A DNA stretch of 64,000 nt from Reyranella aquatilis. GTDB taxonomy: Bacteria; Pseudomonadota; Alphaproteobacteria; Reyranellales; Reyranellaceae. How positions within the stretch are numbered: the stretch's first letter is position 1; the number at the start of each line of letters is the position of its first letter. Below the pieces are notes generated by a model. That model did not search any database. It worked only from the letters and a program-made list of their open reading frames with translations, and was not told the origin of the DNA. The stretch is from positions 1 through 64,000 of the forward strand of contig NZ_JAJISD010000016.1 of NCBI RefSeq assembly GCF_020880995.1, given 5' to 3'. Of this stretch, positions 32,882 to 41,313 are shown in pieces. Made by a program: the position numbers and the translations under genes.

Positions 32882-33253
32882 CTACGACTTGGGCGACCCT
32901 CCCAGGAAGCAGAAGATGCTGCCCGTCTTGTTCGCGCAGATGTGGCTGCGTCCGTCGGGGGCGAGTTCGTGCAAGACGACCTTGGGCGGCACCATGACCC
33001 AGCGGCCGTCGAGCAGGGCGAACCAGGTGCCGTCGTCCTTCTGATAGGCGCGGGTCGGACGGCAGTCGCCTTCGACGCCGTTGATCGTGCCGCTGCAGCA
33101 CGAGGCGTTGGACCCTGGCCTTTTCAGCTTCTGGTACCAGTCGTGGTTCTCGACGTGTCCCTGGCCGTGATGGCCGTCCTGCGCCATTGCGGAAAGCCCG
33201 GCGAACGACGCCGCCAGGACAAGGATCGCCGAAACCGGCAGATGTCGTGGCAT
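32882..33253 (-). CDS. Small secreted Cys-rich hypothetical protein
   Basis: The 123-residue protein has a signal peptide (cleavage near SAMAQ, residue 25) and a His-rich stretch DGHHGQGHVENHDWY directly after it. A mature domain with four Cys follows: CCSG at about 52-55, then two single Cys, plus CANKTGSIFCF near the C-terminus. The His/Cys pattern suggests metal binding, but I know no family. It is transcribed on the minus strand, downstream of the Nudix gene and converging with the Bug gene. The ATG at 33253 is chosen to start at the signal peptide. Confidence 0.62.
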   Translation of the reverse strand: MPRHLPVSAILVLAASFAGLSAMAQDGHHGQGHVENHDWYQKLKRPGSNASCCSGTINGVEGDCRPTRAYQKDDGTWFALLDGRWVMVPPKVVLHELAPDGRSHICANKTGSIFCFLGGSPKS

Positions 33254-33317
33254 GGAGGCCGCCACCCGTCGCTGTATCGGCCGGGCCGGCACCGTATTCG
33301 AAACGACGGGCCGTCGC

Positions 33318-34193
33318 TCAGCCTGAACCGTTGCGCGGAGTGTACAGCATCCGCAGCCCGGCCACGATGGGGATGAAGTCGGGGTCGTCGGCCGACAGCA
33401 TGCCGTGGCGCACGAAGAAATCGATCAGCACGAGATTGCAGTTGTACTTGAACTCGGTCGTGTCGCGCACGGTCTCGAACACGCGCCGCGCCGGCCACAG
33501 CTCGAACGAATGGACCTCGCCGTCGTTGGCGCGCGGCGTGAAGTCGTGCGGCAGTTCGAGATCGAAGCAGGTCATCACGTCCGGCTTGAGCTGCTGGCCC
33601 GACTGGTTCCAGTAGCCCACGACGCTGACCGCCTTCGCCTGTTGCGCGAGTTCGGGCGGGATCGAGGCTTCCTCGCCGCATTCCTTCACGAGATTCTCGT
33701 GCAGGCCGAGCCCCGCCGGCTGACCGCCCGCCACCGTGTTGTCGAGCTGGCCGGGAAAGGTCGGCTTTTCGTAGGAGCGGCGCGGCACCCAGATGTGCAG
33801 GCCGTCGGCGCGGCGTACGAAGCCCGTCATGTGCGGGCCGCCGGCGCGCACGCCGAACCACGGTACGGCCGAGCGCTCCATCTCCATCAGCAAGGGCGCG
33901 CCTTCCTGGGGGGCCACGGCATAGCTCTCCTCGCGCCACAGGCCGTTGAAATAGCCGCGCTCGCGCAGGGCGAGGAGAAAGGCGCGGACCTCGGCGGTAC
34001 GCGTCCCAGGCGTATCGAGGCGCGGATCGAGATGCCAGGCGCCCCCGCGGTGCCCGAACAGGCCGCTGTCCTGCAAGGCATCGGCGGCAAAGTCGCGATG
34101 CACGAAGCCCGCTCGATGCTCGCCCACGAACCAGGGCTCGAACTGCGCGAGGTCGGCGTTGTTGCAACGGCGGATATGGTCGAGGAAGGACAT
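33318..34193 (-). CDS. DUF4743/Nudix hydrolase (thiamine-diphosphate repair type)
   Basis: The 291-residue protein combines an N-terminal DUF4743-like domain (SFLDHIRRCNNADLAQFEPW start) with a Nudix domain. The Nudix box is visible as AGGQPAGLGLHENLVKECGEEASI (about residues 168-191, written here in part), with the KECGEEA core holding the metal-binding Glu residues. This arrangement matches the Nudix domain of yeast Tnr3-like proteins, which hydrolyse damaged forms of thiamine diphosphate. I infer a metabolite-repair role. The ATG at 34193 avoids an unlikely leader. It is divergent from the thioesterase/CbiZ pair. Confidence 0.8.
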   Translation of the reverse strand: MSFLDHIRRCNNADLAQFEPWFVGEHRAGFVHRDFAADALQDSGLFGHRGGAWHLDPRLDTPGTRTAEVRAFLLALRERGYFNGLWREESYAVAPQEGAPLLMEMERSAVPWFGVRAGGPHMTGFVRRADGLHIWVPRRSYEKPTFPGQLDNTVAGGQPAGLGLHENLVKECGEEASIPPELAQQAKAVSVVGYWNQSGQQLKPDVMTCFDLELPHDFTPRANDGEVHSFELWPARRVFETVRDTTEFKYNCNLVLIDFFVRHGMLSADDPDFIPIVAGLRMLYTPRNGSG

Positions 34194-34223
34194 GGGGCGG
34201 GGAGATAGCATAGAGTGCGGCAG

Positions 34224-34589
34224 ATGACCGAAGACGAACTTCAGGCGCGGCTCGAAGCCACGCTGCCCGTCGCCGACCTCCATGGAGCCTTCGTCGAGGA
34301 GTGCCAGGACCAGGACGTGCGGCTGCGCTTTTCAGCGGCGGCCGCAGGCGGATGGACCACGGCGGCGCTGCTGTCCTTGGTCGACACCTCGCTGCGAGCG
34401 GCGGCCGGACTCGACGCGCGCGTATCGCACCTGAACGTCACGGTGCTTCGCGCGGCGCAAGCCGCCGACGTGATCGCGCTCTCCCGCGTCCTGCGCCGCG
34501 ATGGACCGTCGGTCCATGCCGAGACCTGGCTGTTCAGTCATGCCGTCGTCGAGCCGATGCTGCACGCGACGGCTACGCTTCGGGACTGA
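34224..34589 (+). CDS. Small hotdog-fold thioesterase-like (PaaI-like) protein
   Basis: The 121-residue protein fits a single hotdog domain: GGWTTAALLSLVDTSLRAAAGL as the central helix, then the strand VSHLNVTVLRAAQAADVIAL, and a final strand with LHATATLRD. The Asp in LVDTSL occupies the usual catalytic-acid position of PaaI-type acyl-CoA thioesterases. The ATG at 34224 or a GTG at 34215 could start it; neither has a strong Shine-Dalgarno. It lies 22 bases before the cbiZ gene on the same strand, so both may be transcribed from the region near 34200. Confidence 0.6.
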   Translation: MTEDELQARLEATLPVADLHGAFVEECQDQDVRLRFSAAAAGGWTTAALLSLVDTSLRAAAGLDARVSHLNVTVLRAAQAADVIALSRVLRRDGPSVHAETWLFSHAVVEPMLHATATLRD

Positions 34590-34611
34590 AGCGAGGGACC
34601 GGACGCCGGGC

Positions 34612-35310
34612 ATGCCCTTCACCCTCGACTGTGCGCCGCCGTTCCTGACGCTGCGATTCGCGGAGCCGCAGCGTACGCTGGGATGGTCGTTGCTGCATCC
34701 CGGCTTCGCCGTGGCGCGCGACGTCGTGTGGGTCGAGGTGCGCAACCGCGATCTCGGTCCTTCCGTCGATCCGCTGGAGTTCCTGGCGGCGCGGCGCGCC
34801 GAGGCGGGACTTCCCGATGCGCTCGCCTTCATGACCTCGCGCGACATCAGCCGCCATCACCGCGCCGAGCGCACCGTCGAGGGCATCGTGGCGACCTGTG
34901 TCACGACGGTCGGCCTGGCGAACGCCGAGCGGGTGGGCGCCCGCAAGCTCCGCGCCCCTCATGCGGGAACGATCAACACACTGGTCCATGTCTCGGTGCC
35001 GCTGACCGACGGGGCCTTGGTGGAGGCCCTCTCAATCGTCTCGGAGGCCCGCACGGCCGCCATCGTCGACTGGGGCCGCGCCGAGCCGGGCGCCGCCGTC
35101 ACCGGTACCGGGACGGACTGCATCGTCGTCGCCTCGCCGCAATCGGGATCGCCGCAATCGGGACCGCAGCAGGCCTATGCCGGGCTGCACACCGCGGTGG
35201 GCGAGGCGATCGGCGGCGCCGTCTACGAAGCGACGCTGGAAGGTGCCGGCCAATGGCAGCAGGACTTCGCCGCCTTCATCGCGGCGGGCAACGTCGCCGT
35301 GCCGCGCTAG
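34612..35310 (+). CDS. cbiZ: Adenosylcobinamide amidohydrolase (CbiZ)
   Basis: The 232-residue protein matches CbiZ, with the conserved stretches GWSLLHPGFAVARDVVWVEV, AFMTSRDIS, CVTTVGLANAERVG, GTINTLVHVSVPL and a C-terminal TGTGTDCIVVA. CbiZ cuts the aminopropanol arm from adenosylpseudocobalamin or adenosylcobinamide to give cobyric acid, and so salvages foreign corrinoids. A duplicated GSPQSG insertion (about 190-200) is a local tandem oddity. Its stop lies six bases from that of the ethylmalonyl-CoA mutase, a B12 enzyme, on the opposite strand. That suggests a B12-related locus; regulation by cobalamin is not visible. Confidence 0.88.
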   Translation: MPFTLDCAPPFLTLRFAEPQRTLGWSLLHPGFAVARDVVWVEVRNRDLGPSVDPLEFLAARRAEAGLPDALAFMTSRDISRHHRAERTVEGIVATCVTTVGLANAERVGARKLRAPHAGTINTLVHVSVPLTDGALVEALSIVSEARTAAIVDWGRAEPGAAVTGTGTDCIVVASPQSGSPQSGPQQAYAGLHTAVGEAIGGAVYEATLEGAGQWQQDFAAFIAAGNVAVPR

Positions 35311-35316
35311 AAGCGG

Positions 35317-37296
35317 CTAGGCAGCTTCCTTCCAGGCGCCGTCGACCACCGAGACCACATCGCGCATGATCTGGGTGAGGTCGAAGTCCTTGGGCGTGTA
35401 GACCCGCGCGACGCCCGCGGCGATCAGGGCCTCGGCATCGGCGGGCGGGATGATGCCGCCCACGACCACGGGCACGTCGCCGATTCCGGCCTCGCGCATC
35501 CCCTTGAGGACGTCGCTCACCAGCGAGACGTGGCCGCCCGACAGGATCGAAAGGCCCACGACATGAACGCTCTCCTCGAGCGCGGCATTGACGATGCGCT
35601 CCGGCGTGAGCCGGATGCCCTCGTAGACGACTTCCATGCCGCAATCGCGGGCGCGCACGGCGATCTGCTCGGCACCGTTGGAATGACCGTCGAGGCCGGG
35701 CTTGCCGACCAGCATCTTGATGCGCCGGCCAAGCCGTCGCGACACCGCGTCGACCTCCCGCCGCGTGACTTCGAGGCGGCCGTCGGTGACGCCGGCGGCA
35801 CGCGCGACACCGGTCGGCGCACGATACTCGCCGAACACGCTGCGCAGCGCGTCCGTCCATTCGCCGGTGGTGACGCCGGCCTTGGCGCAGGCGATCGAGG
35901 CCGGCATGACGTTGCGGTCTTCCTTGGTGGCGGCGACCAGCTCGGCAAGGGCGGCCTTCACCGCAGCACCATCGCGATTGGCGCGCCAGGCGTTCAGCCG
36001 CTCGATCTGGCCGCGCTCGACCGAATCGTCGACCGTCAGGATCGAATCCTGGCCGCCGGCGAGCGGCGAGGGCGCACCCTCGGTGTAGGCGTTGACGCCG
36101 ACCACGGTCTGCTCGCCGGATTCAATGGCGGCGAGGCGCTTCAGGTTCGATTCGACCAGGCGCTGCTTCATGTAGGCGGCTTCGATGGCCGCGACGGCGC
36201 CGCCCATGTCGGCGATGCGGCCCATCTCGGCCAGCGCCTCCAGCTTCAGCGCCTCGACGCGCGCCTCGATCTCCTTGCTGCCGTCGAAGATGTCGCCGTA
36301 CTCGAGCAGGTCGGTCTCGAAGGCCACGATCTGCTGCAGCCGCAGCGACCATTGCTGGTCCCACGGGCGCGGCAGGCCCAGCGCCTCGTTCCACGCCGGG
36401 AGCTGCACCGAGCGGGCGCGGGCGTTCTTGCTCATCACCACGGCCAGCATCTCGAGCAGGATGCGATAGACGTTGTTCTCGGGCTGCTGCTCGGTGAGGC
36501 CGAGCGAATTCACCTGCACGCCGTAGCGGAACAGGCGCTGCTTGGGATCGGCGACGCCGTAGCGGTTCAGCGTGATGTCTTCCCACATCTCGGCGAACGC
36601 CCGCATCTTGCACATCTCTGTGATGAAGCGGATGCCGGCGTTCACGAAGAAGGAGATGCGGCCCACCACCTTGGGAAAGTCGGCGTCGGGCACCTGGCCG
36701 CGAGCCTTCACCGCGTCGAGCACGGCGATGGCGTTGACGAGGGCGAAAGCGAGTTCCTGCACCGGCGTCGCGCCGGCTTCCTGCAGGTGATAGCTGCAGA
36801 CGTTCATCGGGTTCCACTTGGGAACCTCGCGATAGGTGAAGCCGATCGTGTCGGCGGTCAGCCGCAGCGACGGCTCGGGCGGGAAGATGTAGGTCCCGCG
36901 CGAGAGATACTCCTTGATGATGTCGTTCTGCGTCGTGCCCTGCAGCTTGGCGCGCTCCACGCCCTGGGCCTCGGCGGTGGCGATGTAGAGCGAGAGCAGC
37001 CAGGCGGCCGGCGCGTTGATCGTCATCGACGTGTTCATCCGGTCGAGCGGGATGCCGTCGAACAGCGCGCGCATGTCGCCGAGATGGGAGATCGGCACGC
37101 CGACCTTGCCGACTTCGCCCTTGGCCAGCACATGGTCGCTGTCGTAGCCCGTCTGCGTCGGCAGATCGAAGGCGACGCTGAGGCCGGTCTGGCCGCGCGC
37201 GAGGTTGGTGCGATAGAGCTCGTTGGACTTCTCGGCGGTCGAGTGGCCGGCATAGGTCCGGATGAGCCAGGGCTTGTCGCGATTGGGCATGGTCAT
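35317..37296 (-). CDS. ecm: Ethylmalonyl-CoA mutase (Ecm/MeaA-type), B12-dependent
   Basis: The 659-residue protein is an acyl-CoA mutase with a TIM-barrel catalytic domain and a C-terminal cobalamin domain. The B12 loop is at about 534-541, with Asp536 and His538 in LDGHSNG; His538 is the lower axial ligand. The segments TYAGHSTAEKSNELYRTNLA, NAPAAWLLSLYIATAE and DPKQRLFRYGVQVNSLGLTE match ethylmalonyl-CoA mutases, not methylmalonyl-CoA mutase. It turns ethylmalonyl-CoA into methylsuccinyl-CoA in C2 assimilation. The other pathway genes (ccr, mcd) are not in the window. Its 3' end faces cbiZ after six bases. Confidence 0.85.
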   Translation of the reverse strand: MTMPNRDKPWLIRTYAGHSTAEKSNELYRTNLARGQTGLSVAFDLPTQTGYDSDHVLAKGEVGKVGVPISHLGDMRALFDGIPLDRMNTSMTINAPAAWLLSLYIATAEAQGVERAKLQGTTQNDIIKEYLSRGTYIFPPEPSLRLTADTIGFTYREVPKWNPMNVCSYHLQEAGATPVQELAFALVNAIAVLDAVKARGQVPDADFPKVVGRISFFVNAGIRFITEMCKMRAFAEMWEDITLNRYGVADPKQRLFRYGVQVNSLGLTEQQPENNVYRILLEMLAVVMSKNARARSVQLPAWNEALGLPRPWDQQWSLRLQQIVAFETDLLEYGDIFDGSKEIEARVEALKLEALAEMGRIADMGGAVAAIEAAYMKQRLVESNLKRLAAIESGEQTVVGVNAYTEGAPSPLAGGQDSILTVDDSVERGQIERLNAWRANRDGAAVKAALAELVAATKEDRNVMPASIACAKAGVTTGEWTDALRSVFGEYRAPTGVARAAGVTDGRLEVTRREVDAVSRRLGRRIKMLVGKPGLDGHSNGAEQIAVRARDCGMEVVYEGIRLTPERIVNAALEESVHVVGLSILSGGHVSLVSDVLKGMREAGIGDVPVVVGGIIPPADAEALIAAGVARVYTPKDFDLTQIMRDVVSVVDGAWKEAA

Positions 37297-37394
37297 GGGT
37301 GGCGGTTCGCAGTCCTGTTGACGTAGACTGGCCTACACCAGATCATGCTGCGTTGCAGCATCGAAAATTTTGCAGAGCGGCGGGGTTCAGGGAG

Positions 37395-38633
37395 TTGAGT
37401 GACGCGTCTTCTCCCTGGCAGCAGGCGGCGATCGAGCAGGCCAACCGGAGCGCGGGCGAGGGGGCGGGTGCATCCGGCCCGGTGAACCCGCCGGGCGGTA
37501 CCTGGAACCGGCCCGACCTTACACCGAGTCAGCCGGTCTATGACGGCCGGCTGGGCGAACTCTACGCCATCTACCTGCGCCATCTTGCGTTGATGCTGGT
37601 GACGCTCGGCTGGTCGCGCTTCTGGGGCCGCACGCGCATCCGCCGCTATGTCTGGAACCACATGTCGGTGCTGGGCGACCGTTTCGAGTATCGCGGTCGC
37701 GGCCGGGAACTGCTGATCGGCTTCCTGCTGGCGCTGCTGCTGATCGCGGCCTGGGCCGGGCTGATGTACGTGGTCTGGATCTACGTCTTCCACGAGAAGC
37801 CGTTCGCCAGCTTCGGGATGTTCGACATCTTCTCGCTGTCGGTGTTCCTGATCGGCTTTCCGCTGGCCTATGTCGGGCACTATGCCGGGCTGCGCTACAA
37901 GCTCTCGCGCACGCGCTGGCGCGGCATCCGCTGTGGCATGGCGGGGTCGGCGTGGCGCTACGGCGCGATCGCCACCTTCCTGCATTTCGCCAACGCCTCG
38001 ACGGCCTATCTGCTGACGCCGGTCGTTTCGGTGAATCTGGCGCGCCCGCGCATCGTCAATGCGCGGGTGGGCACGCAGGGCTTCGCTTTCGCGGGCAGCG
38101 CCGGCGACATCTACGGCCGCTACCTCGGCTACTACTTCCTGAACATCGTGGCCTGGATCGTCGCGGCTGGCGCCACCTTCGCCCTGATCGGCGGCACGAT
38201 CGAGAGCCTGGGCTTCACGTTCGCGGATGTTCAGAAGCTCTTCTCCCATCCCAGCCTGCGCACCCTCGTCGTCGTGCTGGCGATCGGCTTCGCCGCCTAC
38301 TTGGTGTTCGGCCTGCTGATCCTGCCGCTGCGCTGCTGGTGGCAGGCCTATCTGATGCGCTACCTGGTGACCCGCAGCCGCGCCGGCAACGTCCTGTTTG
38401 CGACGGCGCTGTCCACGCGCCAGATGTGGGGCTTCCTGGTGCTGAACTACCTGATCGTGCTGCTGACCCTGGGCATCGGCTGGCCGTGGGTGATGCACCG
38501 CACGATGAAGCTGATCGCGGGCCAGCTCTGGATCTATGGCGCGCCGCTCAGCGACGACATCCGCCAGCCGACCGATCTCGGCCCGACCTACGGTGAGGGC
38601 CTGCTCGACCTGTTCGACGTGAGCGGGGTCTGA
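37395..38633 (+). CDS. DUF898 (YjgN-like) membrane protein
   Basis: The product of about 412 residues matches DUF898. It has the start GELYAIYLRHLALMLVTLGW, FWGRTRIRRYVWNHMSVLGDRFEYRGRGRELLIGFL, and several further helices (about six in all) with repeats of the same ELLIGFL-type unit. No function is established for the family; it is an inner-membrane protein. The start is uncertain. I give the TTG at 37395; a GTG at 37482 closer to the conserved domain is possible. It overlaps no gene and ends two bases before the M48 gene, a pairing seen in other bacteria. Confidence 0.72.
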   Translation: MSDASSPWQQAAIEQANRSAGEGAGASGPVNPPGGTWNRPDLTPSQPVYDGRLGELYAIYLRHLALMLVTLGWSRFWGRTRIRRYVWNHMSVLGDRFEYRGRGRELLIGFLLALLLIAAWAGLMYVVWIYVFHEKPFASFGMFDIFSLSVFLIGFPLAYVGHYAGLRYKLSRTRWRGIRCGMAGSAWRYGAIATFLHFANASTAYLLTPVVSVNLARPRIVNARVGTQGFAFAGSAGDIYGRYLGYYFLNIVAWIVAAGATFALIGGTIESLGFTFADVQKLFSHPSLRTLVVVLAIGFAAYLVFGLLILPLRCWWQAYLMRYLVTRSRAGNVLFATALSTRQMWGFLVLNYLIVLLTLGIGWPWVMHRTMKLIAGQLWIYGAPLSDDIRQPTDLGPTYGEGLLDLFDVSGV

Positions 38634-38635
38634 CC

Positions 38636-39694
38636 ATGGCCGCCCGCTACTACGACGGAGAGAGCGCCGGTGTGCAGGAAGTGCTGCTGCGCGTCACGGC
38701 CAGCGAACTGGTGATCTATCGTCCGGCCGATTCCAGCATCGTCGCGCGCTGGCCGGTCGCGGACCTTTCGGTGCTCGGCGATTCGCAGCACGAGGCCGTG
38801 CCGCCCGTCATCCTTCGCGGCAGCGAAGCGCGACTGGCGATCGAGGACCCGGCCTGGCGCAAGCAGCTCGCCGCGCTGGTGCCGACGCTGAAGCCGCTGG
38901 CGCTCGAGCCGGTGAAGGTCGCGCCGCGCCTCGGCGCCTATTCGCTGGCGATCGTCGCGCTGATCGGCCTGTTCTGGAGCGCGATCGAATACGGCACCGG
39001 CTATGCCGCGCCGCTGCTGCCCTATTCCTGGCAGGTGAAGCTCGGCGAGACGGTGCTCGACCAGCTCATCGCCGACGAGGAGGAGTGCACGGGCAAGGCG
39101 GGTCTCGCCGCCATAAACCGGCTGGCCAACGATCTCGCGAAGGAGGCGGGCTATCCGCACGAGGTCACGGTGCATGTCGTCAAGGGCGGGCCGGTCAATG
39201 CCTTCACCCTGCCGGGCTCCATCCTCGTCTTCTATTCCGACCTGATCGACCAGGCGACCAGCACGCAGGTGGCGGGCGTGCTGGCGCACGAGATCGGCCA
39301 TGTCGTGCATTACCATCCGACCAAGGGCCTCGTGCGCGCCTACGGCTTCGACCTGCTGATCAAGCTCCTGACCGGCGGATATTCGGACGTGCTTACCACC
39401 TTCGGCAGCGGCGGCACCGCGCTGCTGGCGCTGCGCAACGGCCGCGCCTTCGAGCGCGAGGCCGACGAGACCGGCGTTCGACTGCTCGAGAAGAGCGGAC
39501 TGCGTGCCGACGGCGTCTCGACCTTCTTCGAGCAGATGCTGAAGAAGAAGCCCGAGGACGCCGCCACCGAAGCCGGCATCTGGTCGAGCCATCCGCCCAC
39601 GCAGGAGCGTATCGCGGCGACCAAGCGCCCGCCCTCGGGCAAGCTGCCGTTCACGACGGCGGAATGGCAGGCACTGAAGAACGTCTGCAAGTAA
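38636..39694 (+). CDS. M48 family metallopeptidase
   Basis: The 352-residue protein has a membrane helix near residues 98-118 and an M48 peptidase domain after it. The zinc motif HEIGH is at 218-222, with a third ligand likely the Glu of FEREADETG (about 275). TLPGSILVFYSDLI (about 191-204) is typical of the family. The N-terminal 95 residues are a beta-rich domain seen next to DUF898 proteins. It probably cleaves membrane or periplasmic proteins; orientation is not certain. It starts two bases after the DUF898 stop, so the two are co-transcribed and may cooperate. Confidence 0.88.
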   Translation: MAARYYDGESAGVQEVLLRVTASELVIYRPADSSIVARWPVADLSVLGDSQHEAVPPVILRGSEARLAIEDPAWRKQLAALVPTLKPLALEPVKVAPRLGAYSLAIVALIGLFWSAIEYGTGYAAPLLPYSWQVKLGETVLDQLIADEEECTGKAGLAAINRLANDLAKEAGYPHEVTVHVVKGGPVNAFTLPGSILVFYSDLIDQATSTQVAGVLAHEIGHVVHYHPTKGLVRAYGFDLLIKLLTGGYSDVLTTFGSGGTALLALRNGRAFEREADETGVRLLEKSGLRADGVSTFFEQMLKKKPEDAATEAGIWSSHPPTQERIAATKRPPSGKLPFTTAEWQALKNVCK

Positions 39695-39708
39695 TCGGTG
39701 CGGCCCGT

Positions 39709-40248
39709 TCAGTCGACGCGCCGCACCCGGATCTCGACTTCGCGCTCGACATAGGTCCATTCGGGGCTGGCGCGCAGTTCGGCCAGCAGATCGTCGAAGG
39801 CCGCCGCGTGCTCGGGCGCGAATTCGAACCAGGTGAGGAAATCGAACGGCTCGCCAAGGTCCCGCGCATGGTGCAGGCGGCGCGCGACGGCGGGCAGATA
39901 TTTCATCGACAGCGCGATGTGGCGCGAGCGATCCTCGAACACGGCGCGGCGCTCGTCCTGTGCCATCGACCACCAGGCCTCCGACTTGCGGATCGGGATC
40001 AGCGCCGCACAGGTCGCCTCGGGGCGGCCCAGCCCGGCCTGCACCCCGGCCAGCATCTTCAATTCGGCCGCTGTCGAATAGCGCGGATGACTGACCACGC
40101 CGCGCAGGCGCCAACTCGCCCCGGGCAGGTCGGTCATCGCGAGATGCGTGGCGGCGGGAAGCCCGGGGCCCGCGAGCGTCGAGAGGCGTTCGACGCGCCA
40201 GGGGCCGGCGGACCCGGCGGAAAAGGTCACAGTGAAGGGCGGCGGCAT
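39709..40248 (-). CDS. Chlorite dismutase family (dimeric, Cld/HemQ-like) heme protein
   Basis: The 179-residue protein matches the small, single-domain chlorite dismutase-like group. The helical segment RHIALSMKYLPAVARRLHHARDL (about 109-131, quoted in parts) contains the likely proximal heme His127. FDFLTWFEFAPEHAAAFDDL follows, the usual DF(I/L)T(Y/W)FE element. Family members bind heme b and decompose chlorite, or decarboxylate coproheme. Chlorite or other oxidant detoxification is plausible; coproheme decarboxylase is less so in an alphaproteobacterium. The ATG at 40248 is preferred to a TTG at 40260. It converges with the M48 gene and is divergent from the ATP-grasp gene. Confidence 0.75.
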   Translation of the reverse strand: MPPPFTVTFSAGSAGPWRVERLSTLAGPGLPAATHLAMTDLPGASWRLRGVVSHPRYSTAAELKMLAGVQAGLGRPEATCAALIPIRKSEAWWSMAQDERRAVFEDRSRHIALSMKYLPAVARRLHHARDLGEPFDFLTWFEFAPEHAAAFDDLLAELRASPEWTYVEREVEIRVRRVD

Positions 40249-40296
40249 GGTCGATCCCAAGCAAGACGCGCGCCGGAGCTTTGGTTATGTAGCGGC

Positions 40297-41169
40297 ATGC
40301 GTCCGCACATTGTTCTCGCCACTTCCGCCGACGACCCCGAGATCACCGCCTCCGATCGTCTCTATGCCGATGCGCTGGAGCGGCGGGGCTGTCGCGTGAC
40401 GGGCGCGCCGTGGGACGGACCGCGCGCTGCTTTCGACGGCGCCGACGCCGTCGTCTTGCGCTCGACCTGGGGTTATTACCGGGCGCTCGACGCGTTCCGC
40501 GGCTGGACCGAGGCGATGGCGGCCGCGACGCGGCTGTTCAATTCCATCGAACTGGTGCGCTGGAACCTGCGCAAGGACTACGTGGCCAAGCTCGACGCCG
40601 CGGGCGTGCGCGTGCCGCGCAGCTTCGTGGTGCCCTGCGACGCCCGTTCGGTCGGGCGGGTCTTCGACGAGACCGGCTGGGACCTTGCCGTGGTGAAGCC
40701 CGCCAGCGGCGCGTCGGGGCATTCCGTCGAGCTGCTGCAGCGTCCCACGATCGCCCGGCAGATCGCGGCGCTCTCCGACGAGGCGCGCGCCTCTGGCGTG
40801 GTCGTGCAGGAATTCCTGCCCGAGATCGGCGAGGGCGAGCTGTCGCTCGCCTATTTCGACGGCGTGTTCAGTCACGCCCTGCGCAAGCGACCTCCGCCCG
40901 GCGAGTTCCGCTCCAACTCGCGCTTCAATCCGACCCGCACCGCCGAAACGCCGTCGCCGCAGGTGACGGCGCAGGGCGCGGCGTGCCTCGCGACGCTTCC
41001 CGCAATGCCGCTCTACGCACGCGTCGATGGCGTGGTGCGTGAGGGAATGCTGATCGTCATCGAGGTCGAGGTGCTCGAACCTGCCTTGTTCATGGACTTC
41101 GAACCGTCGTCGGCCGAGCGCTTCGCCGACGCCACGCTGCAACGACTGGCGACATCGTCCCGCGGCTGA
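40297..41169 (+). CDS. ATP-grasp family protein (RimK/DcsG-like ligase)
   Basis: The 290-residue protein has an ATP-grasp fold: VLRSTWGYYRALDAF near the N-terminus, LFNSIELVRWNLRKDYV, VVKPASGASGHSVELL (about 130-145) in the ATP loop, and YARVDGVVREG with a Glu-rich IEVEVLEPALF (about 244-266) for Mg binding. This layout resembles the O-ureido-D-serine cyclo-ligase (DcsG) and glutathione-synthetase-like enzymes. It should join a carboxylate to an amine using ATP, but the product is unknown. No antibiotic-type cluster is nearby. It lies 48 bases from the divergent Cld-like gene. Confidence 0.8.
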   Translation: MRPHIVLATSADDPEITASDRLYADALERRGCRVTGAPWDGPRAAFDGADAVVLRSTWGYYRALDAFRGWTEAMAAATRLFNSIELVRWNLRKDYVAKLDAAGVRVPRSFVVPCDARSVGRVFDETGWDLAVVKPASGASGHSVELLQRPTIARQIAALSDEARASGVVVQEFLPEIGEGELSLAYFDGVFSHALRKRPPPGEFRSNSRFNPTRTAETPSPQVTAQGAACLATLPAMPLYARVDGVVREGMLIVIEVEVLEPALFMDFEPSSAERFADATLQRLATSSRG

Positions 41170-41313
41170 ACAGGCGCCATCGACTCACCGCCGCGTCGAG
41201 ACGACGCGCAACCACATTGCTGCCAATTTTCGAACCAAGTCTGCCGCCGCCGGCGCGGTGAGACCTCCGGCACCTGCTTCCCCTTCAACGCCGTCCCCGA
41301 GGACCTTCCTGGA

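Noticed and set aside
37297..37395. Small ORF upstream of the DUF898 gene starting at 37299
   Set aside because: The first 30 codons lie in the promoter space of the mutase gene and do not resemble the family start; a later start is more likely.
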